From: Laccaria trichodermophora
Lineage: Eukaryota; Basidiomycota; Agaricomycetes; Agaricales; Hydnangiaceae
NCBI GenBank assembly: GCA_018417955.1
Contig: JACTVC010000002.1
Span: forward strand, 868,001 to 932,000
DNA: 64,000 nt
Direction of reading: 5' to 3'
Positions 10,411 to 23,589 of the stretch are shown here, in pieces (within the stretch, counting starts at the first letter, position 1; every line of letters starts with the position of its first letter). A program made the translations under genes and the position numbers. The notes beneath the pieces were generated by a model. It ran no database searches. It saw only the letters and a list, made by a program, of their open reading frames with translations, and was not told the origin of the DNA.

Positions 10411-12543
10411 ATGTCCGAGCTTGCGTATACCCCCATTGACGAAATCGAAAAGGTGCCAGTCCAAGATTCCCTTCACCTGCAAATGCTGACCTCTAGTATG
10501 TAGATTCATGCGGAACTTCGCGCAGGTTTCCGCTCGGGAAAGCTCAGACCGATAGAGTACCGCAAGTACCAACTTCTCCAGCTTATATATCTTATCAAGG
10601 ATAACGCGGACCGCTTCGAGGAGGCGCTCAAGTTGGATTTGGGTAGGCCAGCTCTTGAGAGTCGGTTGTGCGTTGAATTACTCCTTTCCTTTTGCATTTT
10701 TTAAATTCCTTTCACAGCCTGGAGATCAATGCTGCAATTAGCGAAATTTATGCGGCCTACAAAGGTGTAGACACATGGTCGAAACCGGAGAAGCCAGCGT
10801 TCAACTTGAATTTTGCTCCCATGAAGCCTGTCATGTACAAAACGCCCAAGGGCGTCGTGCTTATCATCAGCCCGTTTAACTACCCTCTGTGGTTGGCTGC
10901 GACTCCTTTGGTTTGTAAGATTCACTGTTCCAGAGCAGTTGATACTAACGGTATGGCTTAGGCAGGAGCGTTGGCGGCGGGGAACGCGGCTCTGCTCAAG
11001 CCATCTGAGTCGACGCCGGCAACTAGTTCTCTCCTAGCAGAACTCGTACCTAAGTACTTGGACCCGAGCCTTGTGAGAGTTGTCAACGGTGCTGTTCCGG
11101 AGACGACTACGGTACGTTTCAACATTCTGGCCTCCTAACGTTATCTGAAACCCTTCACCAGATCCTTGAACTGCCCTGGGATCACAGTCTGTATTCCCTC
11201 CACTTACTCGTATACCGCTCTCATCTTTTGGTTAGTCCTTTATACTGGTGGAGGACGCGTCGGACGCATCGTCGCCACTGCTGCCGCCAAGCATCTCACC
11301 CCTGTCACTCTCGAGCTAGGCGGTAAATCCCCCGTCATCATCGACCCAAAATGTGATGTGAAGACAGCGGCGAAACGTATCTTATGGGGAAAGGTTGTCA
11401 ACGCCGGTCAAACCTGTGTTGCTCCGGACTACGTCCTCGTCCCACGAGCGTTCCAAGATACTTTTGTTGAGGCTTTGAAGGAAACATATGAATCTTTCTA
11501 CCCCGAGTCTGCCAAGGCACCTGGGGCGTATTCACGCATCGTGACGCCGCAGGCCTTTAACAGAATAAAATCCCTCTTGGACAACACTAAGGGTGAGATC
11601 GTGTTAGGAGGCGAGACGGATGCGGCGACCAAGTTCATTGCGCCTACTGTTATCAAGAACATTTCTGCGGACGATTCTCTTATGAGTGAAGAAGTATTCG
11701 GGCCATTGTTACCAATCGTTCCCGTGGAGGATGTGGACGAGGCCATCAGATATGTGAATGAGCAGTGAGTACCTTTTACATTGCCCCGACAGAAGCAGGG
11801 CTGATGTGGGTACAGTGACCACCCACTGGCGTTGTATGTCTTTTCCCAAGATGCTGCATTCAAGGCCAAGGGTGAGTGTTAAGATTCTTTTCTTTCATTG
11901 TGATGACGTTTCGGTTGTAGTTTTTGAGAACACGCAGAGTGGTGCATGCGTTGCTAACGAGTGTCTTCTTCACCTTGGTGGTAAGGGTTCCTCTATTCCC
12001 ACAGGTTCTAATAACTGAGTAATTGTTGCGTAGCTGACGGGCTACCTTTCGGCGGTGTTGGCCCAAGTGGAAGTGAGTATTTATGAGACCTTTCGTGTCG
12101 AGGTTTTTCTGACGCGATCATGTTCACAGGTGGCGCACACACGGGAAAGTTTGGCTTTGACACATTCACACATGTCCGGGCATCCTTGGATTCACCCAGC
12201 TGGTCCGTCCTCGTCTATGTCTATCTGCTACTGGGCTGACCTATTTCTGGTTCAGGATTGACATGCTTCTCAAGTTCCGATACCCCCCTTATAACGTCAG
12301 CCTTCTTTTCCTTTTGTCTTTCCTGTTTTCTAACGCGCTTAAATTTTGGCTCAGAGCGACAAACTGAAAAAAACAGGCTTGCTTTTGCCAGGTGTGCCAG
12401 CACGGCCCACCGGTCCTCCTGCGGCGTCTGTCACTTCTAAATGGTGGGGCAAATGGTTTCTTTTTGCGTTGGTCGCTGCTATCGCTGGTGGGCTGACGAA
12501 CCGCGCTAAGATTCTTGGTGGTGCTTCCCGATCAAGTGGATAG
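10411..12543 (+). CDS. Aldehyde dehydrogenase, ALDH3/fatty aldehyde type, C-terminal membrane anchor
   Basis: It oxidises aldehydes to acids with NAD(P). The start [14 protein letters not shown] fits the family, and the first intron follows at 10453. About nine short introns separate exons with [45 protein letters not shown] (spliced), [14 protein letters not shown] (general-base Glu), [19 protein letters not shown] (catalytic Cys), [13 protein letters not shown], and [14 protein letters not shown] followed by [10 protein letters not shown]. The C-terminus has a hydrophobic segment ([13 protein letters not shown]) after a Pro-rich linker, suggesting a tail anchor in the ER or a similar membrane, as in fatty aldehyde dehydrogenases. 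All key residues are present. Stop at 12541-12543. Confidence 0.92.
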
Positions 12544-12836
12544 TTTATTCTAGATGGGCTAAGACAAAGTGGAAAGAAAAAAGGGTTTCGATCTGTCGAA
12601 TATAAGGATTTGAATCTTTCCATGTTTAAATAAACACTTTCGTGCAATTGCTTCCTGTCTTCGGTCTGAAGAACCCGCTGTTACGCGTTTTAGAGATGCT
12701 GATGGACCTTTTTTGGAGGTGATCCGAAACGCGGAAGGCAAGGTCTTTGTTCTTTTCATGACGAGAGCGCATACGACAGGTATGAACACAAATGATTGGC
12801 AGGAAAGAAGCCACAAGTCGGAACAAACCATGTAAT

Positions 12837-13549
12837 GGGTGACTTCCCGTAACATAAATTTATATAAACGAATAAATCTGACCCTTATCGGAGTTTGAAA
12901 TGGGAACCCTGGCTTGCGATTTAATCAAGCAAATAAACCGTAATGCCAACTGATTAGATTTATTCACTTGACTTGAATAAACTTACTTCCCTCTCATCTG
13001 AGTTATTTTGAGGACACACAGGTCCATGGATGGGTGTATTATAGTTGATCCTCAATAATATAAGCCAGAAAGCAGGACACACAATGAATGAAGCCGAGAA
13101 AAAGTCAAGTTGAGCTGAATAATGCTGTGGTTCAGTGAGTTATGTGCTGAGAAGATTGTTTGTGGAAGGAAAAACAGCTTCGGAGAGGAAATTTTGGAGC
13201 CATAGGACGTTGGCACTGCTAATTAACTCCGTAATGGCTTCAAATTATAACGAGAGAGCGGACTGCCCTCAGCCGTAGGAGAGTAGAGCGGTCTGAGGTA
13301 GAGCTGACTAAGCTTTGTGGGAAGAAAATGTACCCAGGAAGGAAAGGTGTCATGATGGCAGGGTTGATTCCAGCGTTTGAAATCTATTCGAGGGGTCTGT
13401 ACCCTCTGGATAGATTAAGGTTTATAACTGGGTGCCAACCAGGGCCTCCATCAAAGTTGAACCCTTACAAGACTCGGCATCCCGGCAAAAGACCCTAGAT
13501 CTCGTCGATTTATTTAAATCTAGCAAATTTGTGTTACGGGAAGTCACCC
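12837..13549. mobile_element. MITE with 25-bp inverted ends
   Basis: The ends start GGGTGACTTCCCGTAACA on each strand (12837-12861 and 13525-13549, one mismatch). AAT lies on both sides (12834-12836 and 13550-13552). The length is 713 bp and no coding sequence was recognised inside. A 3-bp duplication would fit PIF/Harbinger or CACTA relatives, but the superfamily is not settled. It lies about 290 bp downstream of the aldehyde dehydrogenase stop. Confidence 0.75.
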
Positions 13550-13552
13550 AAT

Positions 13553-14176
13553 AGCGCTTCTATGTCTTCATGTCTTTGACACCTGGAAGAACATAGACCC
13601 CTCATGGATCGCCTCGAGAATGATATTAGAATGACCTAACAAAAAACGGAGTTAACCATGCCTGCAATACGTGGTCAAGTTCTGGGGTTAGAATAAAAGG
13701 GCTAAACTGGACCTGTCGAACCTGGGTGTGCAGGAAAAGTTCCACTTCAAGATTAGCGACCCTGAGCCTTCCGTTGTTTCTGGACAAATTATCGGCTATG
13801 ATAGTGACTGGTGAGAAACAGGCAAACGCCAGCCCTTCCCCGTTGAAAAGACGGCTGGTTGCATCGATGAGCACGAGTAGGAGGCGATTATCCGGGTGAT
13901 GGTAAAGTGATGAAGGATTATCACTGTCAGGGAGCTTGCAGCGTAGGAGATTCTGTCACAAACGTTAGTTGTAAATTGGGCGTGACAGATTTCCTAGAAT
14001 AGCCGAGAAGCCGAAGTATGACTAAGCAAAGTGTCGCGATTTGATTGGCTGACCTGAAGTTGGTTGGATTTCTTCTCCCTTTGCCTGCCACCCTTTCTTC
14101 CCCTGACCTCCCACAATTTAGCTTGTCGTCTGTCATTCTATACCCTTCTCCACATCGTATACCACGACCAGAGCCT
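13553..14176. other. Spacer with one possible minus-strand exon
   Basis: The minus-strand stretch 13875-13720 reads LVLIDATSRLFNGEGLAFAC and ends with a splice-like CAG/GTCCAG. It may be an exon of a gene cut by the MITE, but no family was recognised and no start or end could be set. Confidence 0.25.
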
Positions 14177-15449
14177 ATGGATCTTACTACCTTCGCAGGC
14201 AAGTACCGACTGGAAGAAGAAATCGCGAATGGAGGGTGTGGTCAGTCATTTTATCCTATCAATTTGTTCGTGACCCACTGAAGGTTCTCGTGTAGGAACG
14301 GTTTTTCTGGGCGTTCACACCGTTGCAGGCAAGGAAGTTGCCATAAAGCTCGAGCCAGCGATGGCAAAGCATAGTCCACTGAAGCAGGAGTCCAAGATTT
14401 ACAAGACACTTATGGGCGGCACAGGAGTACCCTGGATTATGTGGTCCGGACGCCAGGGAGACTACAATGTAATGATTATTGACCTCCTTGGACCTTCACT
14501 CGAAGACCTCTTCAAGATGTGCAATCGCCATTTCTCGCTCAAGACTGTATTGCAGTTGGCAGACCAACTTGTGAGTGAGGCGTCGCGTAAACTCGTATCG
14601 TGTGCATTAGGCGCCGCTATGATTTACTCCCGCGTTCAACGCGTCCTTCATTCTATGAAAGCAAATGACGCTGATGACGCTCTTAGATATCGCGAATCGA
14701 GTTTATCCACTCCCACTCCTTTGTCCATCGTGACGTCAAGCCAGCTAATTTTGTCATGGGCACAGGCAAAGCCGCCCATCTCGTGAATGTGATCGACTTT
14801 GGTTTGGCTAAAAAATTCCGGGACCCAAGAACCTCCAACCACATACCATACAGGCAGGATGAATTCCATGGCGTTGGAACCTCGCTGTTTGCTGCCATCA
14901 ATACCCATCTTGGCGTTGGTGAGTCTTTTCCCTTTCGCTCTAGCTTTCATGACACTTAGAGTGGAACTTTCGCTAGAATCCTCGCGCCGGGATGATCTAG
15001 AATCTCTTGCATACATGCTCATCTATTTCATCCGCGGTACACTTCCTTGGCGGAAAATTCGCGCTCCCCAAACACCCACCTTCACATCGTCTATCTCTCC
15101 CTCTGAACGCCAATATCAGAAAAAGCACTACAACCCCGTGTCCGCCACGTGGGATCTTATCAGAGACTCCAAGCTGGCCCACGATCAAACTCTGACTGTG
15201 GGGCTTCCTCCTGAGTTTGACGTTCTCTTCCGCTATGCGCGGGGGCTCGAGTTTGACGACCTCCCAGACTACGAAGGCTTGCGAAAGCTTTTCCGCGGGC
15301 TTGCCGACCGTGTCGGTATCGAGTACGATGGCGTCTTTGATTGGTCGGTGCCTAAGTCTTCAACACACCAGAACCGTGGCGCTAGTGAGGGCAGCGGCAG
15401 CGGCGGTAGGAGATACTGCGAAGCGTGTAATGCACGAAGCAGGAGGTAG
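14177..15449 (+). CDS. Casein kinase 1-like protein kinase
   Basis: Start [20 protein letters not shown], then a short intron after GGC(G), continuing GTVFLGV. Kinase landmarks in order: ATP-site lysine in [39 protein letters not shown] (CK1 signature), [14 protein letters not shown] (catalytic loop, after an intron ending near 14686), [15 protein letters not shown] (metal-binding DFG), and [22 protein letters not shown] after another intron. The C-terminal tail is short, Ser/Gly-rich and basic. One difference from usual CK1 is [13 protein letters not shown] where most members have GTARYASINTHLG. It would be a cytosolic or nuclear Ser/Thr kinase. It stands alone on this strand. Confidence 0.9.
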
Positions 15450-16434
15450 CCCACACGTGGGGAACGCGTCATCCATCTGATGTCCACGCTTGTTAGTCTT
15501 TTCTCTACTTCTGGCTAGCTTATTTTTGACTTGTGTGCCTCAGCGCAGATGACATCCACGATGACCGACATGCCAAGAATCATGACTACTGCTGTCGCTT
15601 TTTTTCAGCAGCTTTGCCCACCGACGCTGCCTTATGCAGCTACCCCACCATACACTCAGGTCCAGGCAATGCATGGCCGTTTATGAACCATCATGAATAG
15701 GATTTCCTTCTTCACATCGGATTTTTGGGATGTGATACCCTCTTTTGGGGCGCGTCCCGCACGGCTCGGGGTTGTCTCTTTGCTGGTATATTTATAGTTT
15801 TTTGTTGATCGCGAATGGGTACTGATCCTATTTACGCTCTCAGGACTTTGGTCTCCTCGCTGCGTCTCCTCCCTGGATGGGCGCATCGGCCGGCGGAAAA
15901 TCCATGACCTCTTTTATATTTTTTTCTGTCTTTGCTTTCGTCTTGCTAGGAGTATGGTGGTTCCATTGCTGTTATTGCTCACTTATGATTTCGCGTTCCC
16001 TCATGATTCAACTCTGCCATAAAGTCAAGTACTTTCTATCGTCCGCCCATGTTCCTGTATGATGACCATCTGTCTGTTGTACTTCTTAGACTGTATGTAT
16101 GTCGAAACTATGGTTTATGTGTCTTACCGTCTTTTATCCCCTGTTGTGCGCAAGGTTTAGCAAGACAAAGAATTGGAAGTGATCATGTCGACTTGATTGG
16201 CCTGATGAACCAATTTACATTATCTGTCCAAGTGTACAAGGTTTGAGTACAGGAATACGAACAGGAATACGACCAAGATACAGTAGCTGATCAAGCATTC
16301 TCTTAAGCATAAAGCGTTGTGTCACAGCTTGCTTCTGATCGCGCATTCACGCGTTTTTGTGACTTACCGAATTGCAACTACCACCTGCATCATTGAAGTC
16401 TGGCTTGTCAGTGCCGCTGCGCCTTCCTATAGTT
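15450..16434. other. Gene-free spacer between the kinase and family member A
   Basis: AT-rich and T-rich non-coding sequence; nothing recognised. It begins with the likely 3' untranslated region of the casein-kinase-like gene. Confidence 0.5.
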
Positions 16435-17988
16435 ATGGATCATCCCTCCTTGCTACCGAGGGCTTCACCACTGTTGAAGAATCTTCCCCTCGATATCATG
16501 ATTCAGATACAACAAAATGTTGATGCGAGGGATATCATTACTCTCAGAAAAGTATGCTTGTCAATTCTCCTTGTCTTTTCCGAAAAGGCTAAACTATGGC
16601 GGGTTTCAGTCTTGCAAAGGATTATATGCTGCTACGCAACAGCGTACTGTGTGGCTGAATGCGCTGCGGCGGATGTGTTGGCGACATGGGGTATTTGCAC
16701 CGTCGTTTCCTTTGGAGCATATGTCCATCAAAGAGCTAGAGCATGCATCTCTGGCTCCCTCCAGAATCTCGTCACTCATCCATAAAGGTGCCCTTCGTTC
16801 TTTCGTAACGCGGATTCTTGAACCTCGCACACCGTCTATCGTCAGTAATGTCAAAACGGACTTAAAGTGCGAGAGCGCCTTTCTCATTCCCGGAGGCCGC
16901 TTCTTAGTTGTCAGCTCCTATTGTCACGGTATATGTCTATGGGATCTGGGTATACATGCTGGGAAGGTGCCAGAGTTCTCACCCATAGATGTCATTCACC
17001 AAGCGGGTTATGAGTCTTTGTGCACTGGCCCAACGCGAGACGGTCTTGGTATCGTAATCGTCTCATATATGAAGGGTTGGGCTGACAGGACACTCGTCGC
17101 TCACGAGATCTATCCCTGTACTAGCAACCCAAAATTTGCCTGTCTAGGATCGATCAAATACCTCAACAGAATTGACTTCATCGACATACCAGCCTTGTCT
17201 GGCGAGCTTTTGGTTTTCAAAGGTTCACCGTCTTGCATTGTCGTTTGGAACATAAGTCTTGGTGCCGCGGTTGCGTGGAGTTATTCGGAGTCTATATATG
17301 ATAATGTTCGTCCATCCAGTATTTTACACTTCCAAGATGTTGATGCATATATCTCCTGTAGATATTAATCTCTGGTGATAGTATCATTCTAGTTCAAGAG
17401 TTCAAATTGTCCGTCTGGGATATACCCCCGTTGCTGCCACTTTCGGAAGGCGATTGCAAAATTGTTACGCACGCCCCAAAGTACGAAGTCACCCATCCTT
17501 TCTCATCAAAAAGGTGGTGGACTTCATCAGTTTTGAGTCCTTGGTTCTCAAGAATCGATACCCCCATCTCATTTGGAATCTTTGGGGAAAATGACCAACA
17601 GCCTGCCATCATGGTGTGCTACACTCTAAAATCAATCACTTCATCCATGGACCCTACTTTACCGATGGTTCTTCCCATCAGGACAGGAACAGCACTCGGC
17701 TTGCCTGCAGAGGCGATCATCCCTACTGATGTTGATATTTGCGGATACCTGCAATATTGTGAAGATGAACTCTGCCGCATATCGCTATCAGGGACTCAGC
17801 TGATGATTAGCTTGGTCACGCCTCCAACGTCGTTGAACGACGTCCCTTCAATCACTTCCAACCTGTTTAACTGCCGATCGGATCCCCTAAGTTGCAGTTT
17901 CTGTCCAGTTTCAGGCCGAGTCGTTGTTGTCGAAGCTGGGTGTGAGGATATCCGCATCATGGACTATCTCGCCCCGCCCCATTCATAG
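16435..17988 (+). CDS. F-box/propeller-like family member A
   Basis: Exons 16435-16551, 16610-17305 and 17362-17988 give 479 residues. The N-terminus is F-box-like: NLPLDIMIQIQQNVDARDII followed by TLRK and, after the intron, SCKGLYAATQQRTVW. The rest carries family motifs FLIPGGRFLVV, GICLWDLGIH, GPTRDGLGIV, HEIYP, SVWDIPPL, CSFCPVSGRVVVV and IRIMDYLAPP, which recur like blades of a beta-propeller. Known F-box proteins bring substrates to SCF ubiquitin ligases; that role is inferred here. It is the first of a run of paralogues in the same direction (B, C, D follow). Confidence 0.82.
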
Positions 17989-18720
17989 GTCGCCTCTGTC
18001 ATTTGAAATCATTGACTTTCAGCAACATACTGTGGTCTTTGAAATTTATACGGAGTACAATCAACGTCCCGTCCTGGCGGCCAAGTCACCAACATGCTGC
18101 GATAACGCAATCATGTCATCCTTGGAAAGTACAGCGCGCGGAAGATTACTACTGGTGTATGCTTCTGCGGTGCCATAAATCAAACTGACAAGGATGCGGA
18201 AGCGACGTCTTGGATAAGACTTGGTGGTCCTCCCGTCTCCGAATATATACATACTTCAGCTTCTTTGTGCAAACGTCGAACTTTAGTGTGGCAAAACGAC
18301 CATGTATTAGATAGCCCGACATTGAATGTATATCCACGTATTAGCACTGTCCGTGGTTATCCGCGTATTAGCACTGTCTGTAGTGACCACACAGCGGTAG
18401 TACATCATCTATGTCCACTCAACCACATACTTTACTTCACAACTCATTGTGAGAATCATCATCGTAACTTTGAATTTCGCGACGTGCCGGCTGGCCAACG
18501 ACTCGCGATTGAGCAACAGCAACCAATTGAATTTGACATTTTCTTGTCGTCTGAACACTGCCTCCCTATTACACAGAGTTGGACGTTGTTTCTCTTTGTT
18601 CAGATCCTTGGAGGTACTCATAGAAGACAATTGCACGGCGATCTGATCATTCACACGGGCGCCTCATGGTGACGTCTCCCACAACCACAACCGTTCCGTT
18701 CAGCAGTGTCGCCGCATCTT
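17989..18720. other. Spacer between family members A and B
   Basis: The last 110 bp (about 18610-18720) are nearly the same as the sequence before C (about 21880-21977), including TTGCACGGCGATCTGATCAT and CCCACAACCACAACC. This is the duplicated promoter. The rest is unassigned. Confidence 0.7.
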
Positions 18721-20274
18721 ATGCCTATGGACTATTACTCCTCGCAACTGAAGGCTTCACCGTGTCTGGAGAATCTACCTGTGGATATCTTGATCCAAAT
18801 ACAAAAACATCTTGACGGAAGAGATCTCATCGTGCTCAGAAAGGTATCCAAGTCGGTTTTGTATCTTCCTGACTAAAACTAAACTCTGCGGTGTCTCAGT
18901 CCTGCAAAAAGTTGCATGCGGTCACTCAACGACGTACCGTGTGGCTCAATGCGGTCAGACGTATGTGTAGACGACATGGGGTGTTCGCACCATCGTTCCC
19001 ACTGGAAGACATGTCCATCACAGAACTAGAACATGCATCGCTGTGTCCCTCACGACTATCGTCCCTCATCCACAACGATATTCCTTTGCGTTCTTTCGTC
19101 ACGCGAATCCTTGAACCCCGTACACCGACCGATTCTGAAGGAAATTTGTGCTGCTCAAATGTTTTTCTCATTCCTGGAGGTCGATTCTTAGTTGTCGTAT
19201 CTGCCCATGGCATATGTCTATGGGATCTGGGTATACATGGTGGCAAGGCACCAAGGTTTAGGCCAGTAGCTGTCATTCCAGACGTGATGCTGCTGTGCTG
19301 TGGCCCAACTCAAGACGGTCTTGGAATCATACTTATTTCACGTCGTACCTGGCGTAGAAATCCTAACCGAACACTTCGCGCCCACGAAATCTATCCTTGC
19401 ATGAACCGTCCGCACTTGACACTTCTGGGATCTATTCAATATGCTCAACAAGCTACTCATGTCGGCGGAAGACCCGCCTTGTATGGCGACCTTTTGATTT
19501 TCGAAAACTCTCCAGGCTACATTGTCGCCTGGAACACAAGGCTTGATACAGCAATTGCATGGAGATATGATCATCAATACATATATGATGTTTGTTCACC
19601 ACTGTTTTTTATCCTTAAGGTTCTGATGTGGATGTCTTGTGTAGATGTCAATCTATGAGGGCAGTGTCATCCTAATCCAAGAGTCCGAGTTGTCTGTTTG
19701 GGATATACCTCCTTTGCAGCCACTTTTAGAAGGTGTGTGTGAAGTCGTTGACCAAACCCCTCGATATGCCATCGTCCACTCTTTCCCGTCACAAGAAGAG
19801 TTGATGGGATCATGCGTTTTGAGTCCTTTCTCAAGCATTGATCCTCTCATCTCCTTTGTTATATTGGGATACAAAGACGAAGAATGTTCCATGCTGTGTT
19901 ACACTCTCAGATCAATCAACCCATCCCGAGACCCCACTTTGCCAATGGTTTTTCCCATTAAGATGGGGATGGTGCCCAAGTTGCTTACAGATACCAGTTC
20001 CAGTGTCAGCAGCGACGATTACAGTGAACCTTTGCAGTACTGTGATGATGAACTCTGCCTCGTAAGCATATCCAATCAAGGGATAGTCATCAGCCTTATC
20101 GCACCCCCGACCTCTTTGGATGGACCATCCTCCTCGAAGAACACCGTACTTTTTGATATGTTCGAGGGAAGGGACCAGATTTCTTGGAGTTTTTGTGCAG
20201 CCTCAGGACGACTTGTTGTTGTGGACGATGATATTATCCGCATTATGGACTTTCTCGTTCCGCCCCCATCCTAG
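18721..20274 (+). CDS. F-box/propeller-like family member B
   Basis: Exons 18721-18843, 18900-19589 and 19645-20274 join to 480 residues, with the same two intron positions as A and C. The start MPMDYYSSQLKAS precedes the F-box-like LPVDILIQIQKHLDGRDLI. Middle motifs: FLIPGGRFLVVV, GICLWDLGIHGGKAP, TQDGLGIILIS, HEIYPC, ELSVWDIPPL. It ends SFCAASGRLVVVD and IRIMDFLVPPPS. It is the closest relative of C: coding sequence and about 100 bp upstream are nearly the same. A member-specific variable stretch separates the propeller-like motifs. Confidence 0.83.
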
Positions 20275-21136
20275 TCATAGGTTCCGTCATCCATGCCTTC
20301 TGATGCTGTTTGTTTGTGGCCCTCAAAAGATCTGATTGTCGAGGCGGTGGGCCTTTCCGAAACGATAACGTGCTGTACCGTGCTTCATTTCTTCTTCCTG
20401 TGCCGCATGGTCTACAATGGCGAACCCACATCACACCCTAATTGCCCCTACTCCTCGGTCTATACCCATCGTTCTCCAGAGGTCGCATCCTTCTCGCGAT
20501 CTCCATCTTCTCAGCGCTTAAGAACCTGCACACTGGCCAATCACGTCCTCCAACCACGCCTTTGGATGCAGCGTCAAGGGCATTCAACTGCCCTCCAACT
20601 CGTGATTGCGTTACTGAGTAGCGCCAAAGGAATCCTGGTCCTCATCCTTCGGGTTTTGAAAGCATAGTGGAGACTCCCGATTTACGCTGCCGCAGCGGTG
20701 CGAAGACCAAGAAGTGCGTCGGTAGTAATAAGGACTGGTATTTCGCCTTAGCTGGAGACGCGACACAACTTTGTGCTTCCCGATCACAGGTCTTGTCAAG
20801 GGGTGTCATTGTTTCGAATGCATCATCAACAGTTTCTTTCTGTGAATGTCGGACAAACCAGAAATGCATATCCGCTTATTAGCATCGTAGTGACCACACA
20901 GCTACATTCCTTACAGCGAACCATATACATACTTGTCGTTTGTAGTACTAATAGTTGAGTGAGAATTCGACTCGGAATTCCAATCCACCCAGCGACCAAT
21001 TAAATTTTGATTGAATCATACGTTTTCTTCTCGTCCAGATACTTGTCCCATGTCTCATGTCAAGCTTTGAAGCTGGGCATTGTTTCTTTCTCTCCAAATC
21101 CTTGTACGGTCGCGGCAGCCGTTGGGCAGCCGTCGT
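20275..21136. other. Spacer downstream of family member B
   Basis: The first part matches the sequence after C (GATTGTCGAGGC, then TTCCGAAACG/TGTCCGGAACG), so the 3' flank was duplicated with the gene. The remainder, up to the MITE, shows nothing recognisable. Confidence 0.6.
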
Positions 21137-21144
21137 ACTTACTC

Positions 21145-21861
21145 CAAGGGGGGAGCGGGATTTGAATCTGCCATATGGGGTTGGTTAGTTAGTCCGGCCG
21201 GCTGGCCGTTAAATTTTTTTTATTTGAAGTACCAATTTCAGGTAATTCATGGGCCAGATGAGCTCTGGTGCATCTCTGAGGTGTTTCGCAAGCTGTCCTC
21301 ACTTACAAGGGGAATATTTCCCAGGGTTGCAAGCTGTCCTCACTTACAAGTGGGATATTTCTCAGAATGACCCTGCCAGAATCAGTAAGTATGTGCCATT
21401 TACACTTAGGATGATAATCCCTTTCAAAAAACCTAGTATATGATAAGGATTGCAGACAATATTCAAACATCTGCATTGTGATTGTGGTAAGAGTATAGAT
21501 GCAGTTGAGGTGGAGGACAAAAGCAGAGTACTCAGTAATTACCTGTGGGCGAAAAAGCTGTGAGACATCATGGGCATGCAGTACCTTTCGTGCATTGGAC
21601 TGGATTGTGGTATCAATGAGTAGGTTTGTGACCCATGTAATAAGAGCATGGAGAAAAGCAGAGGAAGGGGCAGCAAACGAAGGATAAGATGGCAGCTGAC
21701 AAGGCTGACATGCCCAAATGACGCCCAAAACATGTTACCTATTTATAGATTTTACCTATATATGGAAGGTTGTTCACACGCCTGGTTAGTTAGTCCAGCC
21801 ATACTGGCCTTACGAAAAAAATCAACATGATATATTAAATTAAAATTGTGCTCCCCCCTTG
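21145..21861. mobile_element. hAT-like MITE between family members B and C
   Basis: The 12-bp inverted ends CAAGGGGGGAGC (21145-21156) and its complement (21850-21861) are flanked by the 8-bp direct repeat ACTTACTC (21137-21144 and 21862-21869). The length is 717 bp. Subterminal copies of GGTTAGTTAGTCC occur near both ends (about 21180 and 21782). No coding capacity was recognised. The TIR style and the 8-bp duplication point to the hAT superfamily. Confidence 0.85.
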
Positions 21862-21977
21862 ACTTACTCATAACTTAGAAGATAATTGCACGGCGATCTG
21901 ATCATGCATTCCCACGGGCGCCTCACGGGTTTCTCCCACAACCACAACCATTCCGTTCAGCAGTGTCGCCGCATCTC

Positions 21978-23589
21978 ATGCCTATGGACTATTACTCTTC
22001 GCGACCGAAAGCTTCACCAGGTCTGGAGAATTTAGCTGTGGATATCTTGATCCAGATACAAAAACATCTTGACGGAAAGGATATCATCGTCCTGAGAAAG
22101 GTATACAAGTTGCTATCTTTTTGACTAAAGCTGAACTCTGGGGCATCCCAGTCCTGCAAAAAGATGCACGCCGTCACTCAACGACGCATCGTGTGGCTAA
22201 ATGCAGTCAGACGCATGTGTAGGCGACATGGGGTGTTCGCACCATCGTTCCCACTGGAAGACATGTCCACCACTGAGCTAGAACACGCATCTCTCTGTCC
22301 CTCACGACTATCGTCACTCATCCACAATGGTGTTCCTTTGCGTTCTTTTGTAACACGAATTCTTGAACCTCGTACGCCGAGTATTGTGCCCACCGTTGAA
22401 GGGAATTTGCACTGCAAAGATGCCTTTCTCATACCTGGAGGTCGATTCTTAGTTGTCAACTCTACCCACCATGGCATATGTCTATGGGATCTGGGTATAC
22501 ATGGTGGGAAGGCACCAAGGTTTAGGCCAGTAGCTGTCATTCCAGAATTGGAGCACAGCTTCCTGTGCGGCCCAACTCAAGACGGTCTTGGAATCATCCT
22601 CATCTCTTGGCCTACCTCCAACCCATCAGGCTCCAATGCTTCTGACAGAACGCTTCGTGCCTATGAGATCTACCCTTGCATGAACAGTCCGCGATTTACC
22701 CTTTTGGGGTCGATTCGATATCCTCAACAAGATGGTCGCGTCGCTCGAAACCCCGCCTTGTATCATGACCTTTTGGTTTTTGAATTGCACACCGAGGATT
22801 CTCCAAATTATGTTGTCGCTTGGAACATTAGGCTTGATACAGCAATTGCGTGGAGACATGATCATCGAGGCTACGACCTTGACCACGTTCGTTCCCCACT
22901 GTTTTCTATCCTTATGGTTCTAATATACATATCTTGTATAGATTATAATCTATGAGGACAGCGTTGTCGTAATCGAAATGGAGAAATTGTCTGTCTGGGA
23001 TATACCTCCTTTGGGGCCACTGTTAAGAGGTGTATATGAAGTCATTGATCAAAGCCCCCGATATGTCATCACCCACCCTTCCCCATCACAAGATAATCTT
23101 CTGGGATCATCCATTTTGGGTCCTTGGTTTTCAAGCATTGATCCTCCCATTTCGTTTGCAATCATTGCATACGAATATCTGACTGAAACATGTGACATGC
23201 TGTGCTACACTGTCAGATCAATCAACCCATCCCGAGACCCCATTTTGCCAATGGTTTTTCCCATTAAGATGGGGATGGTGCCCAACTTGCCCATAGATAC
23301 CCATGTCGAAAGCACTGACATGATGATTTTCTCCGGACCTCTGCGGTACTGCGACGATGAACTCTGCTACATAACCGCATCGATTTACGAGATGTTTATC
23401 AGCCTAATCACGCCCCCGACCTCACTGAATGGACCAAGTTCCTCAAAGTCCACCTCACTGTTTAGGATGCCTGACCCGGGGGAGTGTCGTTCTCGGAGTT
23501 TTTGTCCAGCCTCGGGACGACTTGTTGTTGTGGATGATGCCACTGGTATTATTCACATCATGGACTATCTCGTCCCGCCCCCATTCTAA
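21978..23589 (+). CDS. F-box/propeller-like family member C
   Basis: Exons 21978-22100, 22152-22886 and 22942-23589 give 501 residues. The start MPMDYYSSRPKASPGLENLA leads into VDILIQIQKHLDGKDIIVLR. Motifs: FLIPGGRFLVVN, GICLWDLGIHGGKAPRFRPV, TQDGLGIILIS, YEIYPCMN, LSVWDIPPLGP, SFCPASGRLVVVDD and IHIMDYLVPPPF. It is a recent duplicate of B: promoters, intron positions and the 3' flank match, and a MITE has since entered the spacer. It is slightly longer than B through an insertion before EIYPC and one after VFEL. Confidence 0.83.
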
